Source: Lycorma delicatula (taxonomy: Eukaryota; Arthropoda; Insecta; Hemiptera; Fulgoridae). From it: 64,000 nucleotides of DNA. Made by a program: the position numbers and the translations under genes. The notes under the pieces were generated by a model. That model had not been told where the DNA came from. It searched no databases and saw only the letters and a program-made list of their open reading frames with translations. Shown here piece after piece: positions 27,401-42,599 of the stretch (within the stretch, counting starts at the first letter, position 1; each line of letters opens with the position of its first letter). Location: NCBI RefSeq assembly GCF_047948215.1, contig NC_134455.1:323198147-323262146 (forward strand), in the 5' to 3' direction.

Positions 27401-30400
27401 TTATAATGCCAAAAAAAAAGAATATATTTCTGTAATATCAATGTTGCTTACTGTTGCCGTATCATATTATGTTAAAGTATAGCATGATGCTCTTCTTTAC
27501 TGTACTGGACAATAATATCAACAATATGATAGAATTGTTATAAAGGAAGAAGCTACATTTATAGATCTACCTTCATCTGTTACTCATTGTCATAACCTTT
27601 TATTTTGTTATCCTCTTTGTGTATGTGTAGCAGTACACTCATAAACTCCTACCTAATTTTTGCTTTGGCATGTAAATTCTCTTTATTTTTCTATCTGTAA
27701 TTCATTTTCATCCCTAACCTCAGCATTGCTTTCTTTAGTTCATTTATCTTCTTTAAATTTGGCTTATTAATGGATGTACTAAGTCCATTTAATAGTAAGG
27801 AGATAATATCTCCTGTTATGTATAACTTGCCAGTTAATAACTTAACTAAGAGCTGGTAAGAAATGATAACTGAAAATATTACTGGATGAGATTGCAATAA
27901 AAAAAAGTATCTGATTAATATATACAATACTCTAAAAAAAGGTTCAAAAATACAAGTAAAAGATACTGAATGTAGAAACAAAATGATTAATACTCAAGAC
28001 TTTTATTTAAAATAAGGTTAGTTTGTGGAATATAAATTATATGGGGAAGTGAGTCAGTATCTTCATGCTAGAGATTCATCCTGATGTTTCTTAATCCCAG
28101 GTAACATAAACCTCTCTAACTGGATTCTGGAACACAGAAATAGCAATTTAGAAAAATTAGCATTTTACAAAGTCAAATTTCATTTTTGGAAGCTGTAATG
28201 AAACCTGTAAAGACTAACAAGGTCTTATGTATTTGTTTTGAAGTTCATATGTATTTGTTTTGAAAGGGGAGCAGACATTTATGTTTCTTTAGAAAAATGT
28301 TTCCAAGACTTTTGCTATATTTGGGGTATTCCTTCATCAGATATTGTATTCTTATCAATATATTATTTATTTGATTGAGGAAGTAATTGTAGAACTAAGG
28401 CAAGGGAGTGATTGTTTATTTGTACTAGTGAGGTATTTGAAAGCTAAAAGAAATGCTTGCAGTGCAGAACATACCCATTAAGATGCTACCATTCTGCCAA
28501 CCATTGTGGTGGGACAGCAGCATCTCAGCCTTTCATCCAGAGCTCCTGGGTTCAGATTTTGGTCAGGCATGATATTTTTCAAACGATGAACTTCCATATT
28601 CCCAGCACAAGCGTAAAGTTTATACAGTTAATTAGTAGTAAATTAATAGGCAAATTCATATCATTAAGTATAGAAAAGTTCAAATGTAGCTTTATCTGCC
28701 TTTTCATTGTCTATGATTTCCACATGGCTGGGTATTCTCTTGAAAGAGCATTCAGTTATGGAATTAAGATAGAGGACTAGATGAATTTTTAGCTACATAT
28801 ATGTCCTCAAAATGACATGAATAACCTGAGCCAAGAGTTGAAGTAATGTTTTGGAGTAGTATGTATGTGTATGTACGAGAGGTTATCTCTAAAGTAAAGA
28901 CATTCATTGTAAAAAAATTTATTCGGAAAACTTTATAAATGTTTTTTTATTTCTCTTAAACTACATTCCTTATACTACTTTTCTTTATAATCACCACATG
29001 AATTAAGACATTTATTGTAGCGATACACCAGCTTCAATAAAACTTCATCGTATTCTTCTGTCGCCAGTCCATTTAGCCATTAACAGCACTTTTAAGTTCA
29101 TCATTGCCCACAAATTGCTTACCACTCAAAAATTCTTTCAATTTCCCAAACGAATGGTAATCAGAAGGAGTTAAGTCTGGACTATATGTCTGGGTGATCA
29201 TAAATTTCCCATCCAAATTTTCTCAGCAAATCACGTATCAGACCTGCAACATGTGAACATGCATTATCGTGCAGCAGGACGACACGTGTCAATCAGTCTT
29301 CCATGTTGCCGATTTTGAATGGCACACCGTAACTTCTTAGGTAGAGTTAATCAGCAGTATTAAAGTATCAGCAGTAGTAAATTAGCAGTATTAGTAGAAT
29401 TAATCAGCAGTATGCCAAACCAATCCCAAAAAACTGTGGCCATCAGTTTGCGTCCAAATGGCTGTGGCTTCTTGACCTTTGTTGGTTTGGTTATTGATTG
29501 AGGATTGGGGATTCAGGATCCACTTGACTGCCGTTTTCTCACTTGATTGCATGTAATATGAAATCTGTAACAACTGAGTTAAGGAACTCATCACCTTTTT
29601 CTGTGTAGAGCATCAAATATTCCAAAGCAGATCCCATTCGCATTTTTTTGACACGTTCTGTTAAGACGTGCAGTATCCAAGGTGCACAAACCTTTCTGAA
29701 GCCTAAATGGTCATGAACAATGCAACCGATAACAGCTTGTGAAACATCAGGGAAAAGGGCCAGGTCGGAAATCATTGAGTAACAATCTTTTCTGATTTCA
29801 TCATCAACGCGTTTCAACTAGTCCTCTGTGATTATCGAGGGCCTCCCTGAACGTTCTTCATCATGCACATTAATTTTGTTATCTCTAAACCTTTCACACC
29901 ATTTTCAGACATTTCTTTCATTCATTACCATTCATTACATTATCACCATACACAGCAATCAACTGCCTATGAATTTCAGCCAGCTTAAAGTTTTGATGGT
30001 TTAAAAAATTTATGACTCCACGTATTTCACAGTCAGTGACAACATCGATTTTCCTATTCATCTTATAACATAATAATTCACACGTAATGAAAGATATTAC
30101 AACGCGACAACTTACAGACAACATAGCAGTGTGTACATTACTAGCATGGCCATGAACGACACAGGTTCGCCAACCTCAAAGAGAAATTTCCCAGCAGTAT
30201 TTACATTAACATACACACTAACTATATGGACTAACTTAAAGTTGACAGAATACTAATAATAACCTATTTATGCAATGAAGTGGTGTTTTTCAACTGAACA
30301 GTTTCTGCATGGAAGCAATGGATTACTTTGGAGGATTGTATAAAACAATTTTGAGTTGTCTAAAATGCTTCCAGGGATGCTGTATTTGCATTTTTTTGGA

Positions 30401-33400
30401 TCACATTCAGTCTAAAAAGGATCACTGGAAGCATAAGCAGTCCTATATTGACTATTATTGACCTTCCAACCTGCTCTGATGACTTACGGCATTTAATCTA
30501 CATAACAGGAGGTAGGAGCATTCTAATGCTAAGATGTGTTTGTCATGTGTAATTTTTTTGAACAGTTGACAGTTTGTAAAGGAGAGTTGAATAAAGTTGT
30601 AAGTAAGTTAAAGCAGGGTTCATTTCCTTAAATTTTGAGTTAATAGTACAGAGTTGAATCCAGAAAGCTTCCTTTGATTAACAAGTAGATTCGTGATAAT
30701 GTATTCAAGACAATCATCAACAAATTATAAAGAATGTACAGTTAATGAGAAGTAATACGAGAGGTATGAGACATGTAAATAGTGAATAAAATGGGAATTG
30801 TGGGAGTAAATTAAAATGTTAAAATTGAATTTGTGAAAAAAAATGTTTATGCACCTGAACATTTTAGGCCTTTTGTATCGAATATGAAATACTTGTCATA
30901 CTTGAAGTTACTTAACATTAGTTTTACACAGCAATTCATATATTAGTGTGGCTGAAGGTGCTTATAAACTTGGATGATTTTAATAAAAATCTACTGAAAA
31001 AAAGAAAATTTGTCTGATAATAATTGCTATTGATAATTATGTAATACTCTTCTTTTTTTTTTCAGAAAACATCACATGCAATAAATAATGACTTGCAAAA
31101 TTACTCTAAAATCAGCAAGTTTCAGGCACGTTTGACAAAAATGGCATTTAAAAATTTGTTGAAAATTCGAAACTTAAGGGTAAGGTATTAATCAAGATAA
31201 TATGGTTTTCATCACCAGTGTCATTGTGTTTAGTTTAGGGCATAAGTTCCAGATGTTTTCTAGCTTCTTACAGAATGGCCGTTTTTTCCCATTTACATTC
31301 ATAACATTTCCTGTGATAGAGAAGTTGATAAGCATGAATTGGTTGTGGTAAAAGTATCTGATAATTTTACTGAATGAAACTATCTTGAGTGGTGTATACC
31401 TTTGTACACTTCTGGAGAGGTATTTTCATCTCTAAAGAAGTGTATGAACTTCTCAGATATATTTGTAATAGCTTGTGTTTGCGATTTTAAAATCTCTTTG
31501 ATCTTATTTATCTCTTGTAATTTGCATCTGTCTCATATGGAGTGAAAAAGTTAACAAAAGTAAGTCTTAAGAATATTAAAAGATGTTTTAACCAATATCC
31601 CTCCTGAAAAAAAATTCAAGTGAACAGTAATAATAACATCTAAAAATTATAAACAACTCACTTTCTTGCTGTATAGAAATTTTTCTTTGTAAGGCTGTTT
31701 TGGTGCTGATTAAGCAATTCAGGGGAATTATTGACAGAAATGACTAGTAATTTCACTTAAAATTGTGTGTTCTACTTAGCTCCAAAATTGCGTTTTTAAA
31801 GATCATTCTCCACATAATTGTAAAGTCGTTTATCATTTTCATGACAACAAACAGTACGGATCCTGCAGTGAGCTGAAGAATCTTGCTTAAGTGTTATCTG
31901 ATCAGGTCGTTTCACTTCAGCCACTATTTCAGAGCTGACGAAAATGAACAAGACGTCTTTAGTCGCAGTTAGTTAATCCAATCATGGGATCCCTCTAAAG
32001 GTCCCTGTCCCTAAAGTTTTACCTGTGCGGGCAGGAATAATCACAGCTGGCAGTAAGCCATCTGCTAAGCTCTATTAAGGGAGCCCCAACTACTAACCTC
32101 TCTGGGATGTCATTTACAACATCCCATTCATCTAAATCCTCTTCTCCATCACCTCATATACTGGAGTCCGAACCCTGAATTTGGAACCCTGGGCATTGGA
32201 ATTCCTTACAATCAAAACTACAAAGAAGAAAAACCAGATCACATACAACTAATTTTTGTATATCTTCCTGAAATTCTGTATCTATAACTACCTCTAGTTA
32301 TGAACATTATTCAGTGGAATGTTAGAGGTCTTCGGTCCTGCATTGAGAATATTAGAATATTGGTGTGCACATATGAATCGCTAATCATATGCATCGTTTA
32401 CAACAAAATGAAATAACACTTAGAGGCTCTTTCTGTGAGAGATACAACTGTCTGACAGCAGAGAGAGTGGTGGATTTTCTGTTTTCATGCAGAATACGGT
32501 CAGCCCTCAGAGCTACAAGGATACCACTAGCTACTGTTATTCTTGTTGTTGCTATGACGGTCTCTATTCCCTTCAACTTGCATATCTGCAATTTGTATCT
32601 CTCACCAAACTCTGAGTTCAGTGCTCTAGAAGTGTCAAATCTCTTCATGCAAATCCCATGGCCATCATTAATAGTTGCTGTTGTCAATGCCCACCATATT
32701 TCCTGGGGCTCAACTTTCTGCTCCTCGAGGAAATGTGGTAAACAGAGTGAGACAAGACCTTTGTCTACTAAATGATGGGTTGCACACATACATGACGTTA
32801 TCATCTGATTCATTGTCCAACATCGACCTCCATATGCTTGCCGAATTTATTCCCTTGTCTTAATTGGTCTGTTTGTGATGACTTTCATGGCAGTGTTCAT
32901 AGGCCAATTATTATTGTTTTTAATGTCTACAATGAGGTGAGGAAAAGGCCACAGAGATGAATTGTTGTAAAGGCAGATTGGAACAGTTACCATAAAGTCT
33001 TCCCATCACAGTACGACGATGGCATGGGCGTCCTTGATCAGCTTTCCTCTTACATCCATGATACTTGAGGCTGCTACTAGATATATCCCACAAACGTTGG
33101 GAAACCCTAGACATCCTTCCGTTCCTTGGTGGAATGATGATTGCTGAAACATTATTAGAAAATGACGCCAGGCACTGCATAAAGTTAACCACAGGCCTAC
33201 AGATGAACATCTAAATTTGTACCGTAAAGCTAGAGCGGTATGTTGTCTGGTATTCTTAGACACTAGCAGGAAGTCATGGAGGAAATACGTAGTAGACACC
33301 ATTTCACACTCTACTCCCATGTCTACTGTACAGAAAAAGATCCATACGATTTGTGGGTCACCTTACCACTCTATTTTCGGGCTTCTTCATGAAAGAGAAC

Positions 33401-36400
33401 TTTCATCATCATCTGCAGTGGCAACTACATTAGCAAGTACTTTCCGATCAGTGTTTCTCATTTCATCATATGGTAATGAATTTCAGAAGTACAAGATATA
33501 GATGTAAAGATTGTTGTTGAGCATTGGTGATTCAGTCAATGAATTAAATGCTCCATTTGCATTCAATGAGTTGTCACATGCACTTACAAACTAGCATGAC
33601 ACGTCCCCTGGACTTGATAATGTTTATCTCTGTATGCTGTCACACCTTCCTCAATTGGCATTACTACATCTGTTGAACAGTTATTTTGATTTATTCTCGA
33701 CACAAGTCTTCCCACTCATCTGGTCAGAAGTCATTGTCATACTCGTACTTAAGCCTGATAACAACAAAGCAAGCCCCTCAAGCTACCCTGCTGCCTCCTT
33801 GACAAGCATCCTATGCAAGGTAATGGAGAGGATGGTGAACTGCAGACTTATGTGGTACTTGTAGAGACATGGCCTTTTATCTCCAGAACTGTGTGGTTTT
33901 CAACAAGGACAAAACTCCATTGATAATTTAGTGTTATTGGAAACAGCTATCCAAAACGCTTTCCTATACGCCAGCGCCTCATTGCCATCTTCTTTGATAT
34001 CAGGAAGACATTCGACACAGCATGGCGATGTGTTATTCTAAACACCCTCAAAGAATGGGGAGTCAAGAGCAATATGCTTGCTTTTATTAGGGGGTTTCCT
34101 GAATGGTCAAACTTTCTTTCTCTCTCATTGGTCAAAGATTCTCTCTCATGTAGTGTCAACTTTGAAAATGGAGTAACTCAAGGAAGTGTATTAAGTGCCA
34201 CCTTATTTTCTACAGACAGTATATATGACGGTTCACTACAGTGTAGTGACGGCTCACCACAGTGAGCCGTCACTTTGGGATAGACAGAGCCAGGTATTAG
34301 CATCTTATTTTACCCGCCTTAGGGGATAGCCAGATCACTTGGTTTTTGATGCAGTTTTTGGAAATACTTATTTTCCATGAACCTGTAGGTATTCATGCCT
34401 AACATTTACTGCACCTTCTATTTTTCCTATTTATCCATGTTCATATGTGAACAATCAATCTTATAAATTTTTTTTTTGACCTCACGAAATACAATAAAGA
34501 ATCAGCACTGCCTATTTTCTTTCAGCAAGTGTTTCACCATATTCTCTCCAAGACAAACCCAGACACAATGATATACACAGATGGATCGAAACAGAACGAT
34601 ACTGTTGGATGCGGATTTAATGTTAATGATTGACCAAACCTATATGTTTGGTCTACCTGGTATTACAAATGTCCCTACTGTTGAACAAAATGCTATAAAT
34701 AAGATTTTGAATATCATTAACCCTAAGTATTGTCATATCCTTATTTGTAGCGACTCTCCAAGCCTTAGAAAATTTTTATTCCAGGCATCCTGTCGTCACT
34801 GAAATCTACAATGCAATCGCCAAGTTGAACCATCACAACACAAGTGAGTTTCTGCTGGATCCCAAGCCACGTGAGGATTCTGGGTAATGAATGTGCAGAT
34901 TCCGCTGCTAAAGACGCATGTAGTCAACCATCCTTCAGTACCCATGTTACTACATCCGACTATATTAATTGTGTAAAACTCACTCTTTGTGCAAAGTGGC
35001 AAGATGACTGGACAGCTACAGTAGATAACAAACTCCGGCACATTAAATGTTATGTGTTGCCACGGGACTCCTCATACAGGAAAATTCATCTTGAGGAAGT
35101 AGTCCTCTGCCTATTGCAGATAGGACATACAAGAGCTACTCACAGATATCTGATGTCAGCAGTAAACGCACCAGCATGCGATGCAACTGCCGCTTGACTG
35201 TATACCACATTCTTGTGGAATGCATGCATTATGTGGCCTAGCGTCGTAAATTTAAATTGCCCAGGAATTTTTGTCAAATTCTGGGCAATAATAAAGAAGT
35301 TTTTGATCAGGTGTTTTTGTTTCTCCAGTTTGCTAATTTTTTACATACTTTTTAATAGTGTTTTTGGATTTTTTTTACAGTATTTGTATGTTTTGTGTCT
35401 TAACATTTTAAGTTTTTTGTTTTGTGTTTGTTTTTAATATTTTAGTTTGTTTTAATTTTGTTTTGAAGTTTTTATTTTGTTTTAATTTTTGTAATTTAAT
35501 TGGTTTTGTTTTTATATTTCATGTTTTGTTTTCTGAGCATTTTTATTTAATTTTTAATTGTGAATTTTCAAAATTTAGTTTTTTTAAAACATATACATCG
35601 TGTTTGGGTGATGATAATGTTGAAGCATTTTTTGCCAGAAAAAGCCAATAAAAAAAGAAAATCATTTTCATGAATTTGAAAATTTTATTTTATTTTCATT
35701 AACAATAGTTGTCATTAAGAGAATTTGTTCTTGTTATTTAGTAGTAACAGTATGTTTCAATTATAGGGAACACTGGAGTTTGATTTTGACAAGCAAATGC
35801 TTAATGTTATTGTGGAACCGAACATTGTAAGCACTAAGGACAGTGAAAAACGGCCAGAAATGAGTTCATTGTCTGGTGGTGAGAGAGTGTATACAACAAC
35901 TGCTTTTATTCGAGCAATTTGGGATTCAATGTCAGCACCATTTTATGTTTTAGATGAGTTTGATGTTTTTACAGTAAGTTCCTTATTACTTGCATTTAAG
36001 TAAATTGTAACAAAATTTGTTGTTAAATATTTTTAATTTGGTGAATATTTCAGAACATTCAGTAAGGATTCTTTTCATTGATGGAAATCCCAGAATGTTG
36101 TCATGACTTATATTCATATGAATGAGTTAAAGAAATTTTTGTATAATTGTAGAGACAGGTAATTATATAACATCTGATTTTTTAATGAAAGTCAGGTGAA
36201 TATAAGATTCCTTACCAGCTACATAGGCTCTTTCATTGCATTTGATTCCCATTGGATTAGGAACACAACAGAAACTGATAGTGTATCATGGTTGCTGAGA
36301 ATAGAGATAGATACATGAATGCTCACAATTATTGAATTATTAGTAAATTTATAGACTGGGTGTAATTTATTTCCAGGTGATATTAATCACTTGTTGCTGA

Positions 36401-39400
36401 ACACCAAGTGAAATATCTGATTTCTTAAAATTATTTTGTTGAATGTGGTTAACAAATAGCATTAATGAACTCTCTCATACAGAATGACCTACATTTTAGT
36501 GACTTTACAATGACATCGATCAGTTAATATTAAGTAAGTAAAATGTATGTATATTTAAATTTTGCTATCTCTCTGAACTCAAAACAAGAAATATAATGAA
36601 AGACCTTGTCAAATAAATACATTTGACTAGTAAACTTGGAATTCTGGTATTCATAATAATTAACAGATTATTGAATTGAAACAACTAAATAAAGCCATGT
36701 AATAATAGTTTATTAGATGTCTAGGTAAAAAACCAAAACTGTTACAGTTAACACTTCATACTGTATTGAAATGTTTGGAAAATGTTTTTGTTTAATTGAT
36801 ATTACTATCTAATTTATTACTTTATACAATGCTATCTTAATAAGCATTTGTCAGAGGCTAGATATTAATAATGTTTTACATAATGTTTATTAAAATCTGA
36901 ATCTTTTTAGATTTAATGTTTGTATTTAATATCAACTGCTGTTTTTTTTTTCAGGATATAAATAATCGAACACAAATTATGCAGTTACTGGTTGATCATG
37001 CTAAAAATAATACACTTTTTCAGTATATATTTATTACACCATTAGACTTATCAATAATTGATACAAATCTTGATATGATCTCAATTCATCGGTCAGTTAT
37101 TACTTTTTTATTTCATTACTATAATATTTATGTAAAGACTATGTACATGGGCATGCACATATGTTTATTTTGGGGATATATTTACTTTATCCTCTTAACT
37201 TCAGTTATATTATATAATATTCTAATTTGTTCATTTCATATTCTTTTCCCTCTTCTGAATGCTAAATTAATCCTTTTTTTCTTTTACAATGTAACTATTA
37301 TTTCTTGACTGGAATCATTCCATAAATTTAATACATATGCTCTTGTTTTCATCACCCAAAAAAAAAGTTTGTATATTCAGTTCGGGTTACATGGGCAGGT
37401 GGTCAGCTTACAACAAATTTTTTATTGATGCACTTTTAGAGGGTGAACTCCAAAATTCTAGGTGAGAGTTTATTTTACAGTTGCTACAATTAAAATTGTA
37501 AAATAATGAAGGGATAATATTAAATTTACTTGTGAACTATATTAATGCACCCTGACTCCAACTGTAATAGCAGTATTATTTCTTTCATAGCTTAACTAAT
37601 GTCATTCATAGCTTACCCTCTTTTATAATGATTATAATAATGTTTATAATAAAGATCTAAAATAAAAAATATGAATAAAAGATATGTTTGTTGGTTATTA
37701 TTTTATTTGAATAATAATTATACTCTGAGATCAATTATGAGACCGGAATGCCTGCTGCTCGAATGCTGCCACTGCTGTGACTACGGTTTACAAAACACTA
37801 CTTGAACCGCTCTTCAAGTAGCAGTTTAAATGGAGTTTACTCTGATATAGAGCCAGGTTAGAAGCTGCCATTCAAGATTTAAAAGAGGAACTTCCCTTCC
37901 AACAACCAAGGAAAAGGGAGCCAGTAAACTTTGTTGTAATTTGGATGCCCTGGATAGTTGAAAATCATTACTCATTTAATTCAGTTATAAAGTTATGAAT
38001 AATTACTGAAAAGGTTGTACTTATTGCTGTTGTAGATCGGAAATGTAGCTTGTTATCCATATATTCACACACTTCATGTGATCTCATTCTTTTATATTAC
38101 TGGTATGTTATCTACAGCATTCTAATAATTTGACTTTATTAATGTATTTCATTTTTTTTTCTTTTTTTTTTTGTAAATAACTTTGTGTACATGTATAAAA
38201 TTTTACATATTTTTGGATTTATTATTTTTAATTAGTAAGTTTACTTTATTATCTTTGTATAATATTTAAAAAAATAATTTGTATAATTTTTTTAAAAATA
38301 AGTAAGAATCATAAAAAAATATGTAAACAGTTCCTCATTAAATATTAGTTAAGTTATGAATGAAATAATACTGCTATTACAGTTGGAGTCAGGGTGCAGT
38401 AATATAGTTCACCAGTAAATTTAATATTATCCCTTTATTATCTTACAATTTTAATTGTAGTAACTGTAAAATTAACTCTTACCTAGAATTTTGGATTTTA
38501 CCCAAATTGCATGTCTAACCTGTCTATATCATATAGATTGACCATGTCTCACATAGGAGATCGCTAGCTATGTTCAAGGTGACATAGTGCAAAGTTGCGT
38601 TGATTACTTACCAATCAAAGTTCACAGGCCAAGGAAAAGTTGTCTTTTACTAACTTAACCTAATTTGCTTACTTAAATAGTACATTTTGTTTGATAAACA
38701 AAGGTAGATGAAGATCATATTGATACCTCTTCTATGCTGACATTTCCACATTTAGTGATCATTTCGTAGTACTATGAACTATTTAGTATATATGTTTCAT
38801 TAAATGGTGAACCTTTTTTATACAATACATATAAAATGTATAAAAAGGTATCTTTAACTAATTATATTTCAAACTTCATGATTAAAACTATCATTCTGAT
38901 AATTCTAAGCTTTACATCTCCCGTTTTTAAAATAATTAAAACTGTGATAATATATATATACATTAAAAAAATAACAACTTAACCACCAAAACACAATATT
39001 CTACTTTTGTGGGATCCTGCATCATCAGTTAGTACGCAGTTCTATAATTACATCAAACAAGTAATAAAAAAAATAAAAACTTAAAAATTTTAAAAATACA
39101 AACACACTAACAATCACAAAATTTGTAATTACAAACTCCACTGCCACTATTGAAATGATGAAAATTTAAAACTTCACACATTTATATCCATATTAATTCC
39201 CAGCTGCTATAACCCACTATGTCTTTAATTAAAAACATCACCTTCCAATATGATCTGTTGGTTCATCATTTCATACTGTTGTTTAAATTTATAAATATAA
39301 TACTTTTCAAATATATTCATTTTTTTAAAGTTGTTACAAATTTTCAAAATTTCAAAATTATTTTTACAATCTGTAATACTATGCGTATATTGCAGCCAAT

Positions 39401-42400
39401 GGTCAGCCACATTAGACATGCCTCTCTTTCTGTTTCTGTAAGCATTGTGATGTTCAGTAAATCTTTTGTAAAAGATCTCTTAGTTTTATCAATATAAATT
39501 TTATTACATTCATTACATTTAATTTTATATATTTCCTTTAAGTCCTTTTGATCATCTTTATTATCTTTATTTTTTATTCCTTAAATATTTTATAATATGG
39601 TTATTTATTTTTTATGCTTTTTTTACATTTATTTTTATCAAATACATTAGTAATTTTTTCTATTACTTTATTTGTATAATTGTATTGTAAGAAAAAAATA
39701 TTAATTTCTTTGTTGTTTACTTGTAATTTTGTAAAACTGCCATGGTACTTTATATTCTGTTTTTTATAGATTGTTTCTATAATTTTTTCTTCAAAAGAAT
39801 TAAATACTTTTAATGTTTTTTGTATAATCTATAGCTTGAAAAATCAGGTTTTTATTGTATTAATTTTTTGTGATCATGGATAATTAGAATTTATATGTAT
39901 TGTAATACTCTTCATTATGGGTTTTCTATAATATTGTTTGTTTGTTTCAATTTCAATATCTAAAAAAATGTATTTTTCTGTTGATTTCGACTGTAAATTT
40001 GAAATATTTATTATATTTATTAAGTTTATTTAAAATAATCAAATATTAATTATTTATAACTGAATTATATATGACCAATATATTTTCTACATATTGTATC
40101 CGTAATAGTACTTGTTATAAAATTTTGTATAAAAATCTCAGAGAGAACTGCAGATTATGGCCTTCAATCACGCCGTGTCACTTCTATTAACAAAAAAAAA
40201 ATTTGCGATACACTTTTTGTTTCACCTCATAAATTGATATGAGGCGATAAAGTGTTCGCTCCGATCTACAGCTCACATGTGTTTTGTGTAATCTACAACA
40301 GCATGCAGCTTTGAAACTGGTGGTTATTAGGTCATTTGCTGGAAAAATTAATTACATCTGACTTGCTTCCCTTCCTGTGGGTACTAAGTTTGTGCACTAA
40401 CCTCTTATTCTTCCAAGAAACCACCAAAAAATGTCCTTTGCTGTGTGAAATAATATAATTTTTTTAGTTAAGATTTTTAGATGAAGTTGCATTTCTTTCG
40501 TAGTTGGCATTACTGTGCCTGTCTGGTAAGTATTCTGATCTAAAGGTTCTTGTGTAGGTAGCTCTCAGTATACACATGTAGTCCAGTCGTAGTTGATGTT
40601 AGATCTTTCATAATTACAGATTACAGGCTGACAAAGTTCTTTTACTATTTGAGTTGTTTTTAGAAGTGTTGAATCAGACATAAGATCCTGTTTTCCGAAG
40701 TATGGCATAAAATTATAAATATAACCACCATTAGCAGCTGGATAAACAAAAAGTTTGATTCCAAATTTTGTTGGTTTTTGAGGATTGTAGACTCTAAAGC
40801 TTACTTTCTGTTTGAAAGAGATCTTGCTCACATCTACTGCTACTATTACTCGGCACATAAAATAAGTTAGTCATTTTTCATACATAAAGAACACATTTTA
40901 TAAGAAAGTCTACCCGTTGCCTTCTCCTTCTCCACGTTCATGATTGAAGTGCAAATTGCAAAAAAATGTTTAAAAATTTGTCCTTTGCATAATTGTCCAT
41001 GTAAAATTGAATTCAACTTTACCATTTTGAAGCAGAGTAGGATTTGAGTCATGCCAATAGCATTGTATCCATATCTATTGCTGCGCCCAGAAAAGCTTTT
41101 AGATCAATAATAGGCATATTATCCCATTTTCTAAGTCTAGAATGCAGAGAAAGCCTTTGTGCTTTTTTCTTTGTTAGCAAAAAAAATTTGTTTCAGTGCA
41201 AATTACTTTCAATAGAACTTTGTTGCAAAATAAATAGAAATAATCAATCTGTAATGAATCAGCATCAATTTATGTCGGTAAATTAGCACCTTGGTTTTTT
41301 ATTACAGACAGTTATAGTATTTGGTGGCCCTGAATCTTTATTTGAAACATTGTTCCATAGGTTTGGCCTACCTGGAATATTTTGCTGTTTTCTTACTGTC
41401 ACTACTTCCATCTTCACTCAAATTATGTAAAAGGTTGTCTTTTACAATTATGAAAAGTCAGTAGACACATTATCATCCACAATTGTGAAAAGTTAGCGTC
41501 CATCTACCAGTACAAAGTCAGTCATCAAGAATGCACCATATTTGTAAAATAAATCACATGAAAAAGTAAACACTAATACAAACAACTAAAAACTAATACT
41601 GTTCATATTTACAAAATTTAACTAAACAACATTAAGAAATAATAAAATAAAACTGTAAACATAATCTCATTCAACAATAACATTCACACGACTCAACTAA
41701 TATAAACGGCTATGCAACCACAACTCACAACAGTCTACTGTCTACTGCTCAGAATGGGAGCGGAATATTCTGTTATAAGCATACTAGCTGCCCTGCCCTG
41801 TTGGTCAATTGGGCTATAAATAATTCCTATTGTGTTCAGTGACACCAGTTCCACGTAGTCTGCAGTCAGCATCAAAACAACATAGGAAAAAAATTCTAGT
41901 GGAAATTTTACGAACTAGAAATATATTAATGCTTACTAACAAGACCGAGCAATGTATCCCGCCTATGGCATTATGAGATAGAGATGATTGGCGAGATATT
42001 CCACTTACACGTACAAAGGGTTAACTAGATGAAGGGATTATTGATCATAGTAAATATTAGTAATTTAAGTTAGTTAGTTGGAAAAATTTGACAAACTGGT
42101 ACAAATTTTTTTAAATTTATATATTTTCTTGAAGCATATATAATTATTCATGTCAGTGCAGTGTTCTTTAGGTTCACTTCCATACTATCAGTACAACAAA
42201 TAGCATGGCTTGTTACTTTCCTTTCAAATATTCAGTTGATTTCTGAACACAATGTGCAAATAACGTGATGCACCCAGTTTTTATCTTGATTCCTGAATGC
42301 AGAATCTAAATAAAATTTATATTAGTCTAACTGCAATTAGTCTTAGTTGGAGATTTAGGTGTAAATTTACGCAGACAAAATAAATGTTACCTTGATGATT

Positions 42401-42565
42401 TGCCCATTCATGAATTTTTGCATAATCCATCTCCTTAGCAAATACAAAGCACATCAGTATTTTTTTAATTAACAAATTCATCAAAATACAGCTGCATACA
42501 GTAAATTAGATTTAAATGCCTTGGAAAAGACAAGAACATACAGACATATACATAGTATATATCTG

Positions 42566-42599
<34 letters not shown>

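Larger units (their letters stand above)
31832..35673 (+). mobile_element. RNase H-bearing LINE, copy 2, with 13-bp TSD
   Basis: Same family and orientation as the copy at 4752-9054. Perfect 13-bp repeats ATCATTTTCATGA at 31832-31844 and 35661-35673 flank a 3,816-bp body (31845-35660). The body ends in an A-rich tail preceded by TTTTTTGCCAGAAAAAGCC, which parallels the 3' end of copy 1. It is 5'-truncated later in gag than copy 1. The T-rich 3' untranslated region (about 35330-35640) gives several long meaningless frames. The 3' end lies 106 bp from SMC6 exon f, the closest insertion to any exon. Confidence 0.93.

Noticed and set aside
35213..35651. Two adjacent 74-75-codon frames rich in Phe and Leu
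   Set aside because: They are the T-rich 3' untranslated region of LINE copy 2, bounded by its A tail and TSD.
36992..37308. Continuation of the exon g frame past its end (LFWGYIYFILLTSVILYN...)
   Set aside because: Hydrophobic read-through beyond a good GT donor at 37092. Intronic, not a membrane protein.
41309..41320. Alternative SMC6 last exon after the acceptor at 41308
   Set aside because: In the required phase it gives only R-Q-L and a stop, without the family's C-terminal motif.
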